DNA of 64,000 bases from JAHEFU01 sp041395205 (GTDB lineage: Bacteria; 4484-113; JAFGCY01): contig JAWLAZ010000003.1 of the NCBI GenBank assembly GCA_041395205.1, forward strand, positions 62,001 to 126,000, given 5' to 3'. The translations under genes were made by a program, and so were the position numbers. Under the pieces are notes generated by a model. That model worked only from the letters and a program-made list of their open reading frames with translations. It was not told the DNA's origin and did no database searches. Numbering within the stretch: the stretch's first letter is position 1; the number at the start of each line of letters is the position of its first letter. Positions 34,202-42,873 of the stretch are shown piece by piece.

Positions 34202-37171
34202 CTATTCAGTTACAGGCTTTTCGCCGTAGTGCTGCTCATACTGCTCGACCCAGTCCTCCGGCGGATTACCGTTGTCAAGCTTGATGTGGCACTGCTTGTA
34301 CTTCTTGCCACTGCCGCAGTAGCACTTTGCATTGCGGCTGATCTTGGCAGCAGCGCGGCGCGTGGTCTCCACCTTGACGCGTTCCTGCGTGGCCACTCCC
34401 CCAGCAGCTCCGCCGCCGGAGCCCGCCACGGGCTTGTTCTCGCTGCGCACATTGTAGGCACTGCGGGCTTCGGGCTTCTGCTCCTGGATGTTCAGGCGCA
34501 CGAGGAAGATCTTGCGGATCACATCGAGCTGGATCGTTTCCTTGAGGTTCTCGAATTCCGCGAAGGCCTCCTGGGCATAGACCACCACCGGGTCCTGCTG
34601 GCCATAGCCGCGCAGCGAGACACCGCTGCGCAGTTCGTCGAGCAGGCTCAGATGGTCAATCCAGTGTTCGTCGATGGCCTTGAGTGAGATCACGCGCTCG
34701 ATCTCACGCATGCTCGGCCCACCTGCCTCGAAGGCCTGGGCTTCCACCTCCGCATCACTGACCTCCGGATTCTGGCGACGCAGGATGAATTCACCGATCT
34801 CCCGCTGCTTGTCGTCATAGCGCTTCACCACCATCTCGAACAGCAGGTCCTTGATCTCCTGCGAACTGCGGCCCTTGATATGCTCGGGCTCCAGGTCGTA
34901 GAGCGGGAAGTTCTGACGGGCATCGCTGTAGATTCCCGGCTCATTGATGTCGACATCGCGTCCATGCGCCGCACTGTTGTCGTCAACCACGCGGTCCACC
35001 GCGCCCTTGATGAACTCGAGCGTCTGTTCCCGCAGGTCGCCGCCGCCGAGGATCCGGTCGCGTTCGCCGTAGATCACCTGGCGCTGCTTGTTCATCACGT
35101 CGTCAAACTGCAGGATGTGCTTGCGGGTCTCGAAGTGCCGGCCCTCGACCTTCTTCTGGGCATTCTCGATGGATCGTGTCAGCATCCCGCTCTCGATCGG
35201 CACATCCTCCTCGATCTTCAGCATATCCATCAGCTGCTCAACGCGCTCTCCGCCGTACATCTTCATCAGGTCATCCTGGAGGGAGAGGAAGAAGCGCGAT
35301 TCGCCGGCATCACCCTGGCGGCCGCTTCGTCCACGCAGCTGGTTGTCAATCCGCCGTGATTCATGGCGCTCACTGCCGATCACGTACAGCCCGCCGGCCT
35401 GGCGGACCTTCTCCGCTTCAGCATCGAAATCCGGCTTGAGCTGCTGCACGATGCTGCGCATCTCCTCGTCGTGTTCCTCGGGGTTCTTGCCTTCCTTCAT
35501 CAGCTGTTCGCGGGCCACGAACTCCGGGTTGCCACCGAGCACGATGTCCGTTCCGCGGCCCGCCATGTTGGTGGCGATCGTCACCGCACCGAAGCGGCCG
35601 GCCTGGGCCACGATGAATGCTTCCTGTTCGTGATACTTCGCGTTCAGCACCTTGCAGGGCACGCCCTCCTTCTGGAGCATGCGGCCGAGGATCTCACTCT
35701 TGTCAATGGAGGTCGTACCGACGAGGATCGGCTGACCGATCTTGTTGCGCTCGCGCACCTCCTCGACGATCGCCTTGTACTTGGCAGGCACGTTCTTGTA
35801 GACGACGTCCGGCTGGTCCTTGCGGGCGATGGTCTTGTTGGTCGGCACCACCACCACGTCCATGCCGTAGATCTTCTTGAACTCCTCCTCCTCGGTCTTG
35901 GCCGTACCGGTCATGCCGGCCAGCTTGTTGTACATGCGGAAGAAGTTCTGCACGGTTACAGTCGCCAGGGTCTGGCTTTCCGGCTTGACGTCCAGCCCTT
36001 CCTTGGCCTCGATCGCCTGGTGCAGGCCCTCACCGAAACGGCGGCCGTACATCAGGCGCCCGGTGAATTCGTCAACGATCACGATCTGCTCATCCTTGAC
36101 GATGTAGTGGTCGTCAAGGTAGTAGAGCGCATGGGCGCGCATCGCCTGCTGCACATAGTGCGCAAACTCCGTGTTGACATAGGCATAGAGGTTCTTGCCC
36201 GCTTCCGGGTCGTGCTCATCCTCCTGCAGCACGTCGTCCAGTGCCTTCTCCACCTTGGCGAGGCCGACCGGCGTCAGCGCCACGGTGTGCTGCTTGCGGT
36301 CGTACTCGTAGTCCCAGGTCTTGTCCTTGTCCTTGTCGATCTTCTTGGCAAGCTGCTGCTCCCAGAGATCCTTCGGCTTGTCCTCACCCGTGATCTCCTT
36401 GACCTCCAGGCTGCGGATCAGCTTGTCGACACGGCTGTACATGCTCGTATCCTCATTGCTGGTGCCGGAGATGATCAGCGGTGTGCGGGCCTCGTCGATC
36501 AGGATCGAGTCGCACTCGTCGACGATCCCGAAGTTGAGCGTGCCCTGGGTGATCTGTTCCTTGTGCACCACCATGTTGTCACGCAGGTAGTCGAAGCCGT
36601 ATTCGTTGTTCGTGCCGTAGACGACATCGCAGTCGTAGACATCCTTGCGGGCCTGGCCGCGCAGGTCGTGCTGCAGCACTCCGACGGTCACACCGAGGAA
36701 GCGGTAAATCGGACCCATCCACTCAGCACCATGCCGTGCCAGATAGTCGTTGACAGTGATCAGGTGGCTGCCCTCACCCGTCAGCGAGTTCAGCACCAGT
36801 GCCGGAACCGCACCGAGGGTCTTGCCCTCACCGGTCTTCTGCTCGGCGATGCGGCCCTCGTGCAGGGCGATGGCGCCGATCATCTGTACATCATAGTTGC
36901 GCAGGCCCAGAGTGCGCACCGAGGCTTCGCGGGTCATGGCGAAGACCTCCGGCAGGTGCTTCGTGAGCAGATCATCGACCTGCTTGGAGGTCACACCATG
37001 CCGCTCCACGCCGTCCCGGATTTCCTTGCGGATCTCAGCCACGCGGGCCTTGATCTGTTCCTCGGAGAGTGCCTTGATTGAGGCTTCGAGTTCATTGATA
37101 CGCTCAGCGACCTTGCGCAGTCTGGCGAGATCGCGCTTGTTTGAGTCAAACAGCTTTGCGAGAAAGTCCAT
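34202..37171 (-). CDS. secA: Preprotein translocase ATPase SecA
   Basis: SecA drives protein export through SecYEG. The 989-residue protein has Walker A GEGKT near residue 110, the DEAD-type motif IDEAR near 215, and the second helicase motif set (GRGTDIVLGG, QLRGRSGRQGD). The C-terminus has the zinc-binding SEC-C tail CYCGSGKKYKQCH. An AGGTGATC ribosome-binding site precedes the ATG and a CATAAT box lies near 37198-37203. A small secreted-protein gene and a dksA-like gene lie directly upstream on the same strand. Confidence 0.98.
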   Translation of the reverse strand: MDFLAKLFDSNKRDLARLRKVAERINELEASIKALSEEQIKARVAEIRKEIRDGVERHGVTSKQVDDLLTKHLPEVFAMTREASVRTLGLRNYDVQMIGAIALHEGRIAEQKTGEGKTLGAVPALVLNSLTGEGSHLITVNDYLARHGAEWMGPIYRFLGVTVGVLQHDLRGQARKDVYDCDVVYGTNNEYGFDYLRDNMVVHKEQITQGTLNFGIVDECDSILIDEARTPLIISGTSNEDTSMYSRVDKLIRSLEVKEITGEDKPKDLWEQQLAKKIDKDKDKTWDYEYDRKQHTVALTPVGLAKVEKALDDVLQEDEHDPEAGKNLYAYVNTEFAHYVQQAMRAHALYYLDDHYIVKDEQIVIVDEFTGRLMYGRRFGEGLHQAIEAKEGLDVKPESQTLATVTVQNFFRMYNKLAGMTGTAKTEEEEFKKIYGMDVVVVPTNKTIARKDQPDVVYKNVPAKYKAIVEEVRERNKIGQPILVGTTSIDKSEILGRMLQKEGVPCKVLNAKYHEQEAFIVAQAGRFGAVTIATNMAGRGTDIVLGGNPEFVAREQLMKEGKNPEEHDEEMRSIVQQLKPDFDAEAEKVRQAGGLYVIGSERHESRRIDNQLRGRSGRQGDAGESRFFLSLQDDLMKMYGGERVEQLMDMLKIEEDVPIESGMLTRSIENAQKKVEGRHFETRKHILQFDDVMNKQRQVIYGERDRILGGGDLREQTLEFIKGAVDRVVDDNSAAHGRDVDINEPGIYSDARQNFPLYDLEPEHIKGRSSQEIKDLLFEMVVKRYDDKQREIGEFILRRQNPEVSDAEVEAQAFEAGGPSMREIERVISLKAIDEHWIDHLSLLDELRSGVSLRGYGQQDPVVVYAQEAFAEFENLKETIQLDVIRKIFLVRLNIQEQKPEARSAYNVRSENKPVAGSGGGAAGGVATQERVKVETTRRAAAKISRNAKCYCGSGKKYKQCHIKLDNGNPPEDWVEQYEQHYGEKPVTE

Positions 37172-37240
37172 GTGATCACCTGAATTGATTCATTGCATTA
37201 TGCGTGGCCGGTGGGCCAGATCTGTTTGCAGTGAATCAGC

Positions 37241-37567
37241 TCAGGGAGCACGCGGTGCATGGGTACACAGGGCCAGCAGCCTTGAGCAGCCTGGCGGATA
37301 CTGCGCTGCAATCGCCGCACGGCCCGGTATGGGCTGCGGCAGAACCTGCACCACCGGCAGGGACTGGCTGGCGATGCGGATCAGGGACCTGAGGTCAACA
37401 TTCCCGAGCATCCGCAGCCGGGCCCGCAGCAGGGGCTGCACGGCCTCAGTTTCACTCAGTTCATGGCGGGAGCGGACATCGAACATCCTGACCGGCAGCT
37501 GCGCAGGCTGGCCCTGCGCCAGCAGTGTGGCGCAGATCAGCAGCAGTGCCGTCATGTACTGGTTCAT
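37241..37567 (-). CDS. Small exported protein of unknown function
   Basis: A 108-residue protein with a clear signal peptide (MNQYMTALLLICATLLAQGQPAQ) and no recognised domain. GGGGAG stands 3 nt before the ATG. It lies 21 nt after the dksA-like gene and 69 nt before secA, so the three are probably one transcript. The C-terminal part is proline-rich with two cysteines. Confidence 0.5.
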   Translation of the reverse strand: MNQYMTALLLICATLLAQGQPAQLPVRMFDVRSRHELSETEAVQPLLRARLRMLGNVDLRSLIRIASQSLPVVQVLPQPIPGRAAIAAQYPPGCSRLLALCTHAPRAP

Positions 37568-37588
37568 GCTCTCCCCGGGATAGGACGC

Positions 37589-37972
37589 CTATCCGCGTTC
37601 GTATGCGTCAACCTCTTCCTGGACCTCGATGCAGTAACGGGCCCAGGGGATGGCCTGCAGACGGGCTGGCTGGATGCTCTTGCCCGTCTTCTGGCAGATA
37701 CCGTAGTACCCCTCCTCGATCGCATTCAGGGCATCCTCGATGTCTCGCAGGGTCTTCTCGAGGTTACGGATCATCAGCTCATCCTTGACGAGCTCACTGC
37801 TCTCATTGATGTAATCGCTGTCCGGATCCCCGCTGCTGCGGTCGTAGCCCTTGTTCTCGTCGAGGCTCTTCTTGATCTTCTTCTGCAGTCCGGTGAGCTG
37901 CTTGGTCAGCTCGGCCTTCTTGTCTTCAAGCAACTTCTGGTACTTTGGGAGATCTGCTTCCTTGATGGCCAT
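37589..37972 (-). CDS. dksA: DksA/TraR-family protein with incomplete zinc finger
   Basis: A 127-residue DksA-type regulator expected to enter the RNA polymerase secondary channel. The coiled-coil (residues about 5-85) has an acidic tip (DPDSDY near 49-54), as in DksA. The C-terminal globular domain keeps the fold signature (YYGICQKTGKSIQPARLQAIPWARYCIEVQ), but only two of four zinc ligands remain: Cys93 with Thr96, and Cys114 with Val117. This resembles the zinc-independent DksA2 type. AGGA lies upstream of the ATG. It heads a unit with the small exported protein and secA. Confidence 0.85.
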   Translation of the reverse strand: MAIKEADLPKYQKLLEDKKAELTKQLTGLQKKIKKSLDENKGYDRSSGDPDSDYINESSELVKDELMIRNLEKTLRDIEDALNAIEEGYYGICQKTGKSIQPARLQAIPWARYCIEVQEEVDAYERG

Positions 37973-38037
37973 TCACTAGTCCTGTGCTGGATTTGAGGTG
38001 CCAAATATTACTAGAATACATGCACCTCTGCAAGTGT

Positions 38038-38043
38038 TATGAT
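38038..38043 (+). promoter_or_regulatory. Leaderless -10 element for hldD
   Basis: TATGAT with an upstream TGT (extended -10) ends 6 nt before the ATG at 38050. No Shine-Dalgarno is present. Confidence 0.55.
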
Positions 38044-38049
38044 CAGCCA

Positions 38050-38973
38050 ATGCAGATTATCGTGACCGGTGGGGCCGGTTTCATCGGGTCCAGGCTGGTC
38101 GCAGCCCTGGAAGCGCAGGATTCCGGACACCGCATCGTGGTCGTCGACGACTTCAGTTCCGGGGATTTCCGCAATCTCAGGCACTTCCGCGGTGACATCA
38201 TCTCCCGCCCATGTGAGGAGCTGGACTGGGACCAGCACTTCGGCCGCCAGGAGATCGTGAGCATCTACCACCTGGCCAGCATCACGGACACCACGGTCAG
38301 CGACCAGCGCCAGATGGTGGAGCGCAACGTGGAATCATTCCGCCGCATCCTGCGTTTCAGCCAGAGCCGGGGCTTTCCGATCGTCTACGCCAGCAGTGCC
38401 GCAACCTACGGCCAGGCTGACGGCCTGATGAAAGTTGATCAGGACCCTGCTCCGGCGAATGTCTACGGCTTCAGCAAGATGGTGCTGGACAATCTCGGGC
38501 ATGAAGCCCGTGAGCTCGGCATGCGGGTCAGCGGTGTGCGCTACTTCAACGTGTACGGACCACACGAGGCCCACAAGGGCCGCATGGCAAGCATGGTCTA
38601 CCAGCTCTACCGCCAGATGAAGGCCGGCCAGCGCCCGCGGGTTTTCCGCGATGGCCAGCACCTGCGTGATTTCGTCTACGTGGACGACGTGGTGGACGGC
38701 ACGATGCGTGCGGCCGGAGCTGAAGCCGGGGTCTACAACATCGGCAGCGGCAAGGCCCGCAGCTTCAATGACATCATCACGATCCTCAATGAATGTCTCG
38801 GCACGGACCATGAGCCGGAGTACATCGACAATCCCTACGAGCACTTCTACCAGAATCATACGGAAGCGGACATCAGCCGCAGCCGCAAGAAGCTGGGCTA
38901 TGAGCCGCAGTTCGGCCTGAAGAAGGGCATCCGGGCCTATGTGGACTGGCTGGAACTGCACGACGCAGCCTGA
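38050..38973 (+). CDS. hldD: NAD-dependent epimerase, ADP-heptose 6-epimerase-like
   Basis: An extended-SDR epimerase of 307 residues. The N-terminus MQIIVTGGAGFIGS starts right at the nucleotide-binding motif. YASSAATYG, NVYGFSKM (catalytic Tyr/Lys) and RYFNVYGPHEAHKGRMASM follow the HldD/RfaD pattern, which makes L-glycero-D-manno-heptose for the LPS core. The HKGxMAS segment is a good marker for HldD over UDP-glucose epimerases. The start at 38050 is fixed by the fold and the -10 box; the frame is open upstream to 37984. The RidA gene overlaps its stop by one base. Confidence 0.85.
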   Translation: MQIIVTGGAGFIGSRLVAALEAQDSGHRIVVVDDFSSGDFRNLRHFRGDIISRPCEELDWDQHFGRQEIVSIYHLASITDTTVSDQRQMVERNVESFRRILRFSQSRGFPIVYASSAATYGQADGLMKVDQDPAPANVYGFSKMVLDNLGHEARELGMRVSGVRYFNVYGPHEAHKGRMASMVYQLYRQMKAGQRPRVFRDGQHLRDFVYVDDVVDGTMRAAGAEAGVYNIGSGKARSFNDIITILNECLGTDHEPEYIDNPYEHFYQNHTEADISRSRKKLGYEPQFGLKKGIRAYVDWLELHDAA

Positions 38974-39377
38974 TGCCAAACCGCCGCAACTTCACTACCG
39001 GCAACCCATGGGAACAGGCCGCTGGCTTCAGCCGGGCCGTGCTCAGTGGTGACACTATCTACACCGCAGGCACTGTTGCCGTTAATCGCGAGGGCATCGT
39101 GCAGGGTGCTAACTGCTATGAGCAGTGCCGCTTTATCTGCTCTCTGCTGGAAGGCGTGCTTAAGCAGGCCGGAGCAACGCTGAGCGACGTCATACAGGTG
39201 CGCTGCTACCTGATTGACAAGGCTGATGCGGAGCAGTTCACGCGCTTCATGGCTGAAGTGTTCGGGCAGATCGCCCCGGCCGCGACCTGCGTGATCGTCA
39301 GTGGATTGTTCGGTGAAGGGACACTCGTTGAGCTGGAGTTCGTTGCCAGAATCCGTCAGGATCAGAATGAAGACTGA
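38973..39377 (+). CDS. RidA/YjgF-family protein
   Basis: A 134-residue RidA-like protein (SGDTIYTAGTVAVN, LKQAGATLSDVIQVRCYLID, VELEFVARI). In enamine/imine deaminases the substrate carboxylate is held by an Arg after the PA(A/R) turn; here that region reads APAATCVIV, without the Arg. Deaminase activity is therefore doubtful, as in several RidA subfamilies. The start overlaps the hldD stop (TGATG). Its 3' end overlaps the opposite gene by 16 nt. Confidence 0.85.
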   Translation: MPNRRNFTTGNPWEQAAGFSRAVLSGDTIYTAGTVAVNREGIVQGANCYEQCRFICSLLEGVLKQAGATLSDVIQVRCYLIDKADAEQFTRFMAEVFGQIAPAATCVIVSGLFGEGTLVELEFVARIRQDQNED

Positions 39378-39751
39378 GCATCTTCCATGACTGACTGATC
39401 ACTGGAATCTTCCTCACCATCCATCCCTGAATCACCTGCAGGCACCGGCTCGTCCGCTGCCGGCAACTCAAGCTGTTCATCGGGATTGCCGGGATCTATC
39501 TCAATCGTGAAATTCACCGCAGAATCCTGCGGGTCCTTCCAGAAGCCACGGATGGTGTTCTCCCCGGAGAAGGCGATGAAGGCCAGACGCGAAGGTTGAC
39601 TGGCAACCGTGACCTGTGGAGCCTGCTGTACTTCCAGGGGCGGAAGCTGCAGCGGTGAGGGCAAGGCGAACATATAGCCGACGCAGACCATCGAGGCGAC
39701 AACCGTGCCCAGTCCCCAGGCCATGAAGCTGCGAGCCAACCTGCGCTGCAT
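39362..39751 (-). CDS. Single-helix membrane protein of unknown function
   Basis: A 129-residue protein with a basic N-terminus (MQRRLARSF), one membrane helix (about residues 10-30) and an acidic, low-complexity C-terminal half (DEPVPAGDSGMDGEEDSSDQ). No family recognised. The start is supported by TAGAAT placed 6 nt upstream. It is convergent with, and overlaps, the RidA gene by 16 nt. Confidence 0.55.
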   Translation of the reverse strand: MQRRLARSFMAWGLGTVVASMVCVGYMFALPSPLQLPPLEVQQAPQVTVASQPSRLAFIAFSGENTIRGFWKDPQDSAVNFTIEIDPGNPDEQLELPAADEPVPAGDSGMDGEEDSSDQSVMEDAQSSF

Positions 39752-39757
39752 GCTTCG

Positions 39758-39763
39758 ATTCTA
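39758..39763 (-). promoter_or_regulatory. Leaderless -10 element, single-helix protein gene
   Basis: On the minus strand TAGAAT ends 6 nt before the ATG at 39751, without a Shine-Dalgarno. Confidence 0.5.
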
Positions 39764-39789
39764 ACTGATGGCTGGCAGCTGTGCCTTGC

Positions 39790-39795
39790 TATAAT
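39790..39795 (+). promoter_or_regulatory. -10 element of the transglutaminase gene (with leader)
   Basis: TATAAT in the sequence TTGCTATAATC lies about 33 nt before the ATG, and GAGGGA stands about 5 nt before the ATG. This is a leadered, SD-using gene, in contrast to the leaderless set. Confidence 0.5.
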
Positions 39796-39828
39796 CAAAC
39801 CATCAACTGAGACATTGCGAGGGACAGC

Positions 39829-41313
39829 ATGCGCAATCACTTCCTCTGCCTGAGCGCCGGAAGACTGGCAATTCTACTGGGGCTGCTGCTGGCGGTCTTC
39901 AGCATTTCCTGCGACAAGCGGGACGCATACGGCGTGCCGGTTGGCGACACTGGCCTGCAGAGCGGCATCAACTACATGCAGCCCAACAAGTGGGAGTTTT
40001 CCTATCGCTTCAAGGTGGATGGGATTGATTCAATCAAGCTGTTGCGGGACAGGAATCCCAGTATCTTCAACCCGAAGAGCAAGGTGACGGGTCCCGGGAC
40101 ATTCGAGATCTGGTTCACCGGACCGATTGAGAGTGACGAAGTGCGCAAGGTTGAACTGATCTCAGTCACCCCGGAACCGACCAGGATTGAGTTCAGCGAG
40201 GAAGATGGAAAGACCTGGCTGTACTTTGACGCTGCCCCGGACAACAGGTTGCCATATCAGTTTGAGATTGAAGCCACCTGGAGTTTCTACACATTTGAGC
40301 GCTACGTCTACTGGAAGGACCTCGATGTAAGCAGGCCCTATGACAAGGAAAGCGAGCTCTACAAGAAGTACACCAGGGAAGAGTATCCTCTCGTTTTCCA
40401 TGCCGGCCTCGTCAAGGATGCCAGCGAATGCGTGGATCCCGGAGATCCTGACAACCACTTCACCACTTCGCTCAACATCTACAACAAGATCATGTCCGAA
40501 TACATGTACGACTACAAGCACATGTTCATGATTGGACTGGGCGAAGCTGGATTGATTCCCACCGACCGCGTATGGCTGAACAAACGCGGGATCTGTGATG
40601 AGTTTGCCAACATCTTCGTTGCCATGGCCCGCAGCCAGGGGATCCCGGCCAGGCCATGCTGTGGGTTCGCGCACATGCCAATCGATGACGCAACCCGCGG
40701 ACTCAGCGATGAGGAGATAGAGCAACTCAAGGACATGAAGATGAACGTGAACCGCACCATCGGCATGCCGGGTGGACATGCCTGGGCTGAGTTCTATCTT
40801 GAAGGAGTTGGCTGGATTCCGCTGGATGCAACATGGGGTTCAAACGAAATGGTGATTCCCTCCGATCTCAGCCCGATGGGTAATCGCAGGAACATACCGA
40901 TAGCCGACTACTACTTCGGCAAGATGGACCCGTACCGCATCACGCTGTTCAAGAGCTGGAACTATGAACTGATGCCTGCCCCGCGGACACCTGATGCGGA
41001 TCCAATCGTGCCCTGGATGACAATGCCAAGCGTGCGCTACAGCGGTGTGAAGGACATGATCCACGGATATGACCCGACACGCGACCACCCGGAACTCGCG
41101 CGCATCGCCCACCTGATGCCCAAGGAAACACAGAGCCAACTCGTCTGGGACATGAAGAATTCCCGCCATCGTGTTGTACACATTGCCAATCCTCCACAGG
41201 AGGAAGTCAAGGAGCTGATCGCGCAGATCGAGTCTGAGGGCAATCACTTCGTTGAAGTCCCGATGTACAAATGGGATGCTGACCGCGTCGAGACTACGCT
41301 GTTCAGCTGGTAA
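39829..41313 (+). CDS. Lipoprotein with transglutaminase-like (papain-fold) domain
   Basis: A 494-residue protein. The signal peptide ends LLAVFSISC, an acceptable lipobox. The middle region is a transglutaminase-like domain with the Cys-His-Asp triad in NKRGICDEFANIFVAMARS (about residue 260), GGHAWAEFY (about 318) and WIPLDATWG (about 333). These bacterial domains act as proteases or in cross-linking of secreted proteins; the substrate is unknown. The N-terminal 200 residues are beta-rich with no recognised family. A GAGGGA ribosome-binding site precedes the ATG. Confidence 0.82.
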   Translation: MRNHFLCLSAGRLAILLGLLLAVFSISCDKRDAYGVPVGDTGLQSGINYMQPNKWEFSYRFKVDGIDSIKLLRDRNPSIFNPKSKVTGPGTFEIWFTGPIESDEVRKVELISVTPEPTRIEFSEEDGKTWLYFDAAPDNRLPYQFEIEATWSFYTFERYVYWKDLDVSRPYDKESELYKKYTREEYPLVFHAGLVKDASECVDPGDPDNHFTTSLNIYNKIMSEYMYDYKHMFMIGLGEAGLIPTDRVWLNKRGICDEFANIFVAMARSQGIPARPCCGFAHMPIDDATRGLSDEEIEQLKDMKMNVNRTIGMPGGHAWAEFYLEGVGWIPLDATWGSNEMVIPSDLSPMGNRRNIPIADYYFGKMDPYRITLFKSWNYELMPAPRTPDADPIVPWMTMPSVRYSGVKDMIHGYDPTRDHPELARIAHLMPKETQSQLVWDMKNSRHRVVHIANPPQEEVKELIAQIESEGNHFVEVPMYKWDADRVETTLFSW

Positions 41314-41344
41314 GCCTGAGCCGGCTGTGCTAACATCAGCCTTA

Positions 41345-41435
41345 CACGTGGGGAGCCCGACCGGGCTGAGAGGGCGCAAGCCGACCCATTGAACCTGATC
41401 CGGGTAATGCCGGCGCAGGGATGTGAACTCCGCCG
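41345..41435 (+). promoter_or_regulatory. TPP riboswitch (THI element)
   Basis: The conserved core is intact: GGGGAGCCC, GGGCTGAGAGGG with CTGAGA at 41366-41371, CGACCC, TTGAACCTGATCCGGGTAATGCC split across 41389-41411, and GCGCAGGGA closing the pyrophosphate arm. It ends about 45 nt before the transporter start and should repress it when thiamine pyrophosphate is abundant. Confidence 0.96.
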
Positions 41436-41481
41436 CCAGGCCGGGGACTTTCCGCGTGCACCACTACCAGCTGGAGTGTAC

Positions 41482-42873
41482 GTGCAGCACAGTGATCACA
41501 GACCGGTCCCACAGGAGCAGCGCGAGCTGCAGAGTGCTGACCTGCTCTATATCTGGTTCGGCGCAGCGATTGCCATTTCCGAGATCTGGGGCGGCGGCCT
41601 GCCTTCACTCGCAGGAGTGGGACTGGCAGCGGGGATCATCGCCATCCTGATCGGCCGGCTGGTCGGCAATGGACTGATGGGGGCCATGGCTGCCATCGGT
41701 GCCCAGAGCGGCCTGCCGACGATGCTGCTCACCCGCCCGGCCTTCGGTGTGCGCGGAGGCGTGCTCCCCGCAGTCTTCAACGTGCTGCAGCTGCTGGGCT
41801 GGACTGGCTGGATGCTGTTCGTGGGCTTCCTCTACATGGACCGGCTGGCGGGCTTCATCGGCCTGCCTGTAACCGAACAGCAGCCTGCCATGAAGTATCT
41901 CTGGATCCTGCTGCTCGGCGGGCTCTGCATCGTCTGGGCTGCCGGCGGACAGCGCTTCTGGCAACTGGCCCAGCGCATCAGTGCGATCCTGCTGTTCGTG
42001 CTGAGCATCGCCATGACGGCCATAGTCATTCTCAGCAACTCGTTGCCGGACATGAGCTTCAGCGGAATCGGACCGCTGCGGATGCTGGCGGCTGCGGATG
42101 TCGTGATCGCCATGAGTGTCTCCTGGCTGCCGCTCGTCGCGGACTACAGCCGCTTCGCCCGAGAACCCAGCGGAGCTGCCCGCGGTACCTTCTTGGGCTA
42201 CTTCATCGGCGGAAGCTGGATGTACTTCGTCGGACTGCTGGTGGCCTGCTCACAGGGCCTCAGTTCCTATGGTGATGTCACCCCGGACCAGATGGTGATC
42301 CAGACCATGGGCCAGGCCGGGCTGGGCTGGGCTGTCATGGCTGTAGTGCTGGTGCTGCTCAGCACGGTGACAACAACATTCCTCGATATCTACAGCTGCG
42401 TGGTCAGTGCCCAGAGCCTGCTGCCGCGCATTCCTGACAGGATCGGAAACATCCTTACGGGACTGGCGGGGATCGGACTGGCCTGCTTCCTTGATGTTTT
42501 CGCCTTCGAGCCCTTCCTGCTGGCGATCGGCGCTGTGTTCCTGCCGATCTTTGCGGTGGTGCTCAGCGAACACTACCTGATCAAGCGCGGCGGGATTGAC
42601 ACTGAGCAGATCGACAAACGCAGTGGCATCTACTGGTACATGGCGGGTTGGAACCCGGCTGCCGTGCTGGCCTGGCTCGTGGGCTTCCTGGTCTATGACC
42701 GGGCGGGCGGCTGGGGCAGCATCAACTACTTCCTCGGGCTGGCCGGCGGTTCCATTGAAGCTGAACCCTTCGCCTGTGGTGCTTCCCTGCCCTGCCTGGC
42801 GGCCAGTGTGGCTGCATACCTGCTGCTGCGCCGGCTGCTGCCAGGTTCGCAGACTGACTCGAACGAGGTTTAG
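41482..42873 (+). CDS. cytX: CytX-like NCS1 transporter, probably for hydroxymethylpyrimidine
   Basis: An NCS1-family permease of 463 residues with about twelve membrane helices. Family features are FGAAIAISEIWGGGLPSLAG, IGAQSGLPTMLLTRPAFGVRGG, and SWLPLVADYSRFAR in the middle. Being under a TPP riboswitch points to the CytX group, which imports the thiamine precursor HMP. The start at 41482 (GTG) has CTGGAG 5 nt upstream; the frame is open to 41389, but that extension lies inside the riboswitch. It overlaps the lepA 3' end by 4 nt. Confidence 0.88.
   Translation: MQHSDHRPVPQEQRELQSADLLYIWFGAAIAISEIWGGGLPSLAGVGLAAGIIAILIGRLVGNGLMGAMAAIGAQSGLPTMLLTRPAFGVRGGVLPAVFNVLQLLGWTGWMLFVGFLYMDRLAGFIGLPVTEQQPAMKYLWILLLGGLCIVWAAGGQRFWQLAQRISAILLFVLSIAMTAIVILSNSLPDMSFSGIGPLRMLAAADVVIAMSVSWLPLVADYSRFAREPSGAARGTFLGYFIGGSWMYFVGLLVACSQGLSSYGDVTPDQMVIQTMGQAGLGWAVMAVVLVLLSTVTTTFLDIYSCVVSAQSLLPRIPDRIGNILTGLAGIGLACFLDVFAFEPFLLAIGAVFLPIFAVVLSEHYLIKRGGIDTEQIDKRSGIYWYMAGWNPAAVLAWLVGFLVYDRAGGWGSINYFLGLAGGSIEAEPFACGASLPCLAASVAAYLLLRRLLPGSQTDSNEV

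Noticed and set aside
35363..37081. 572-codon open frame on the plus strand inside secA
   Set aside because: Fully antisense to secA, low-complexity leucine/valine/histidine composition, no ribosome-binding site.
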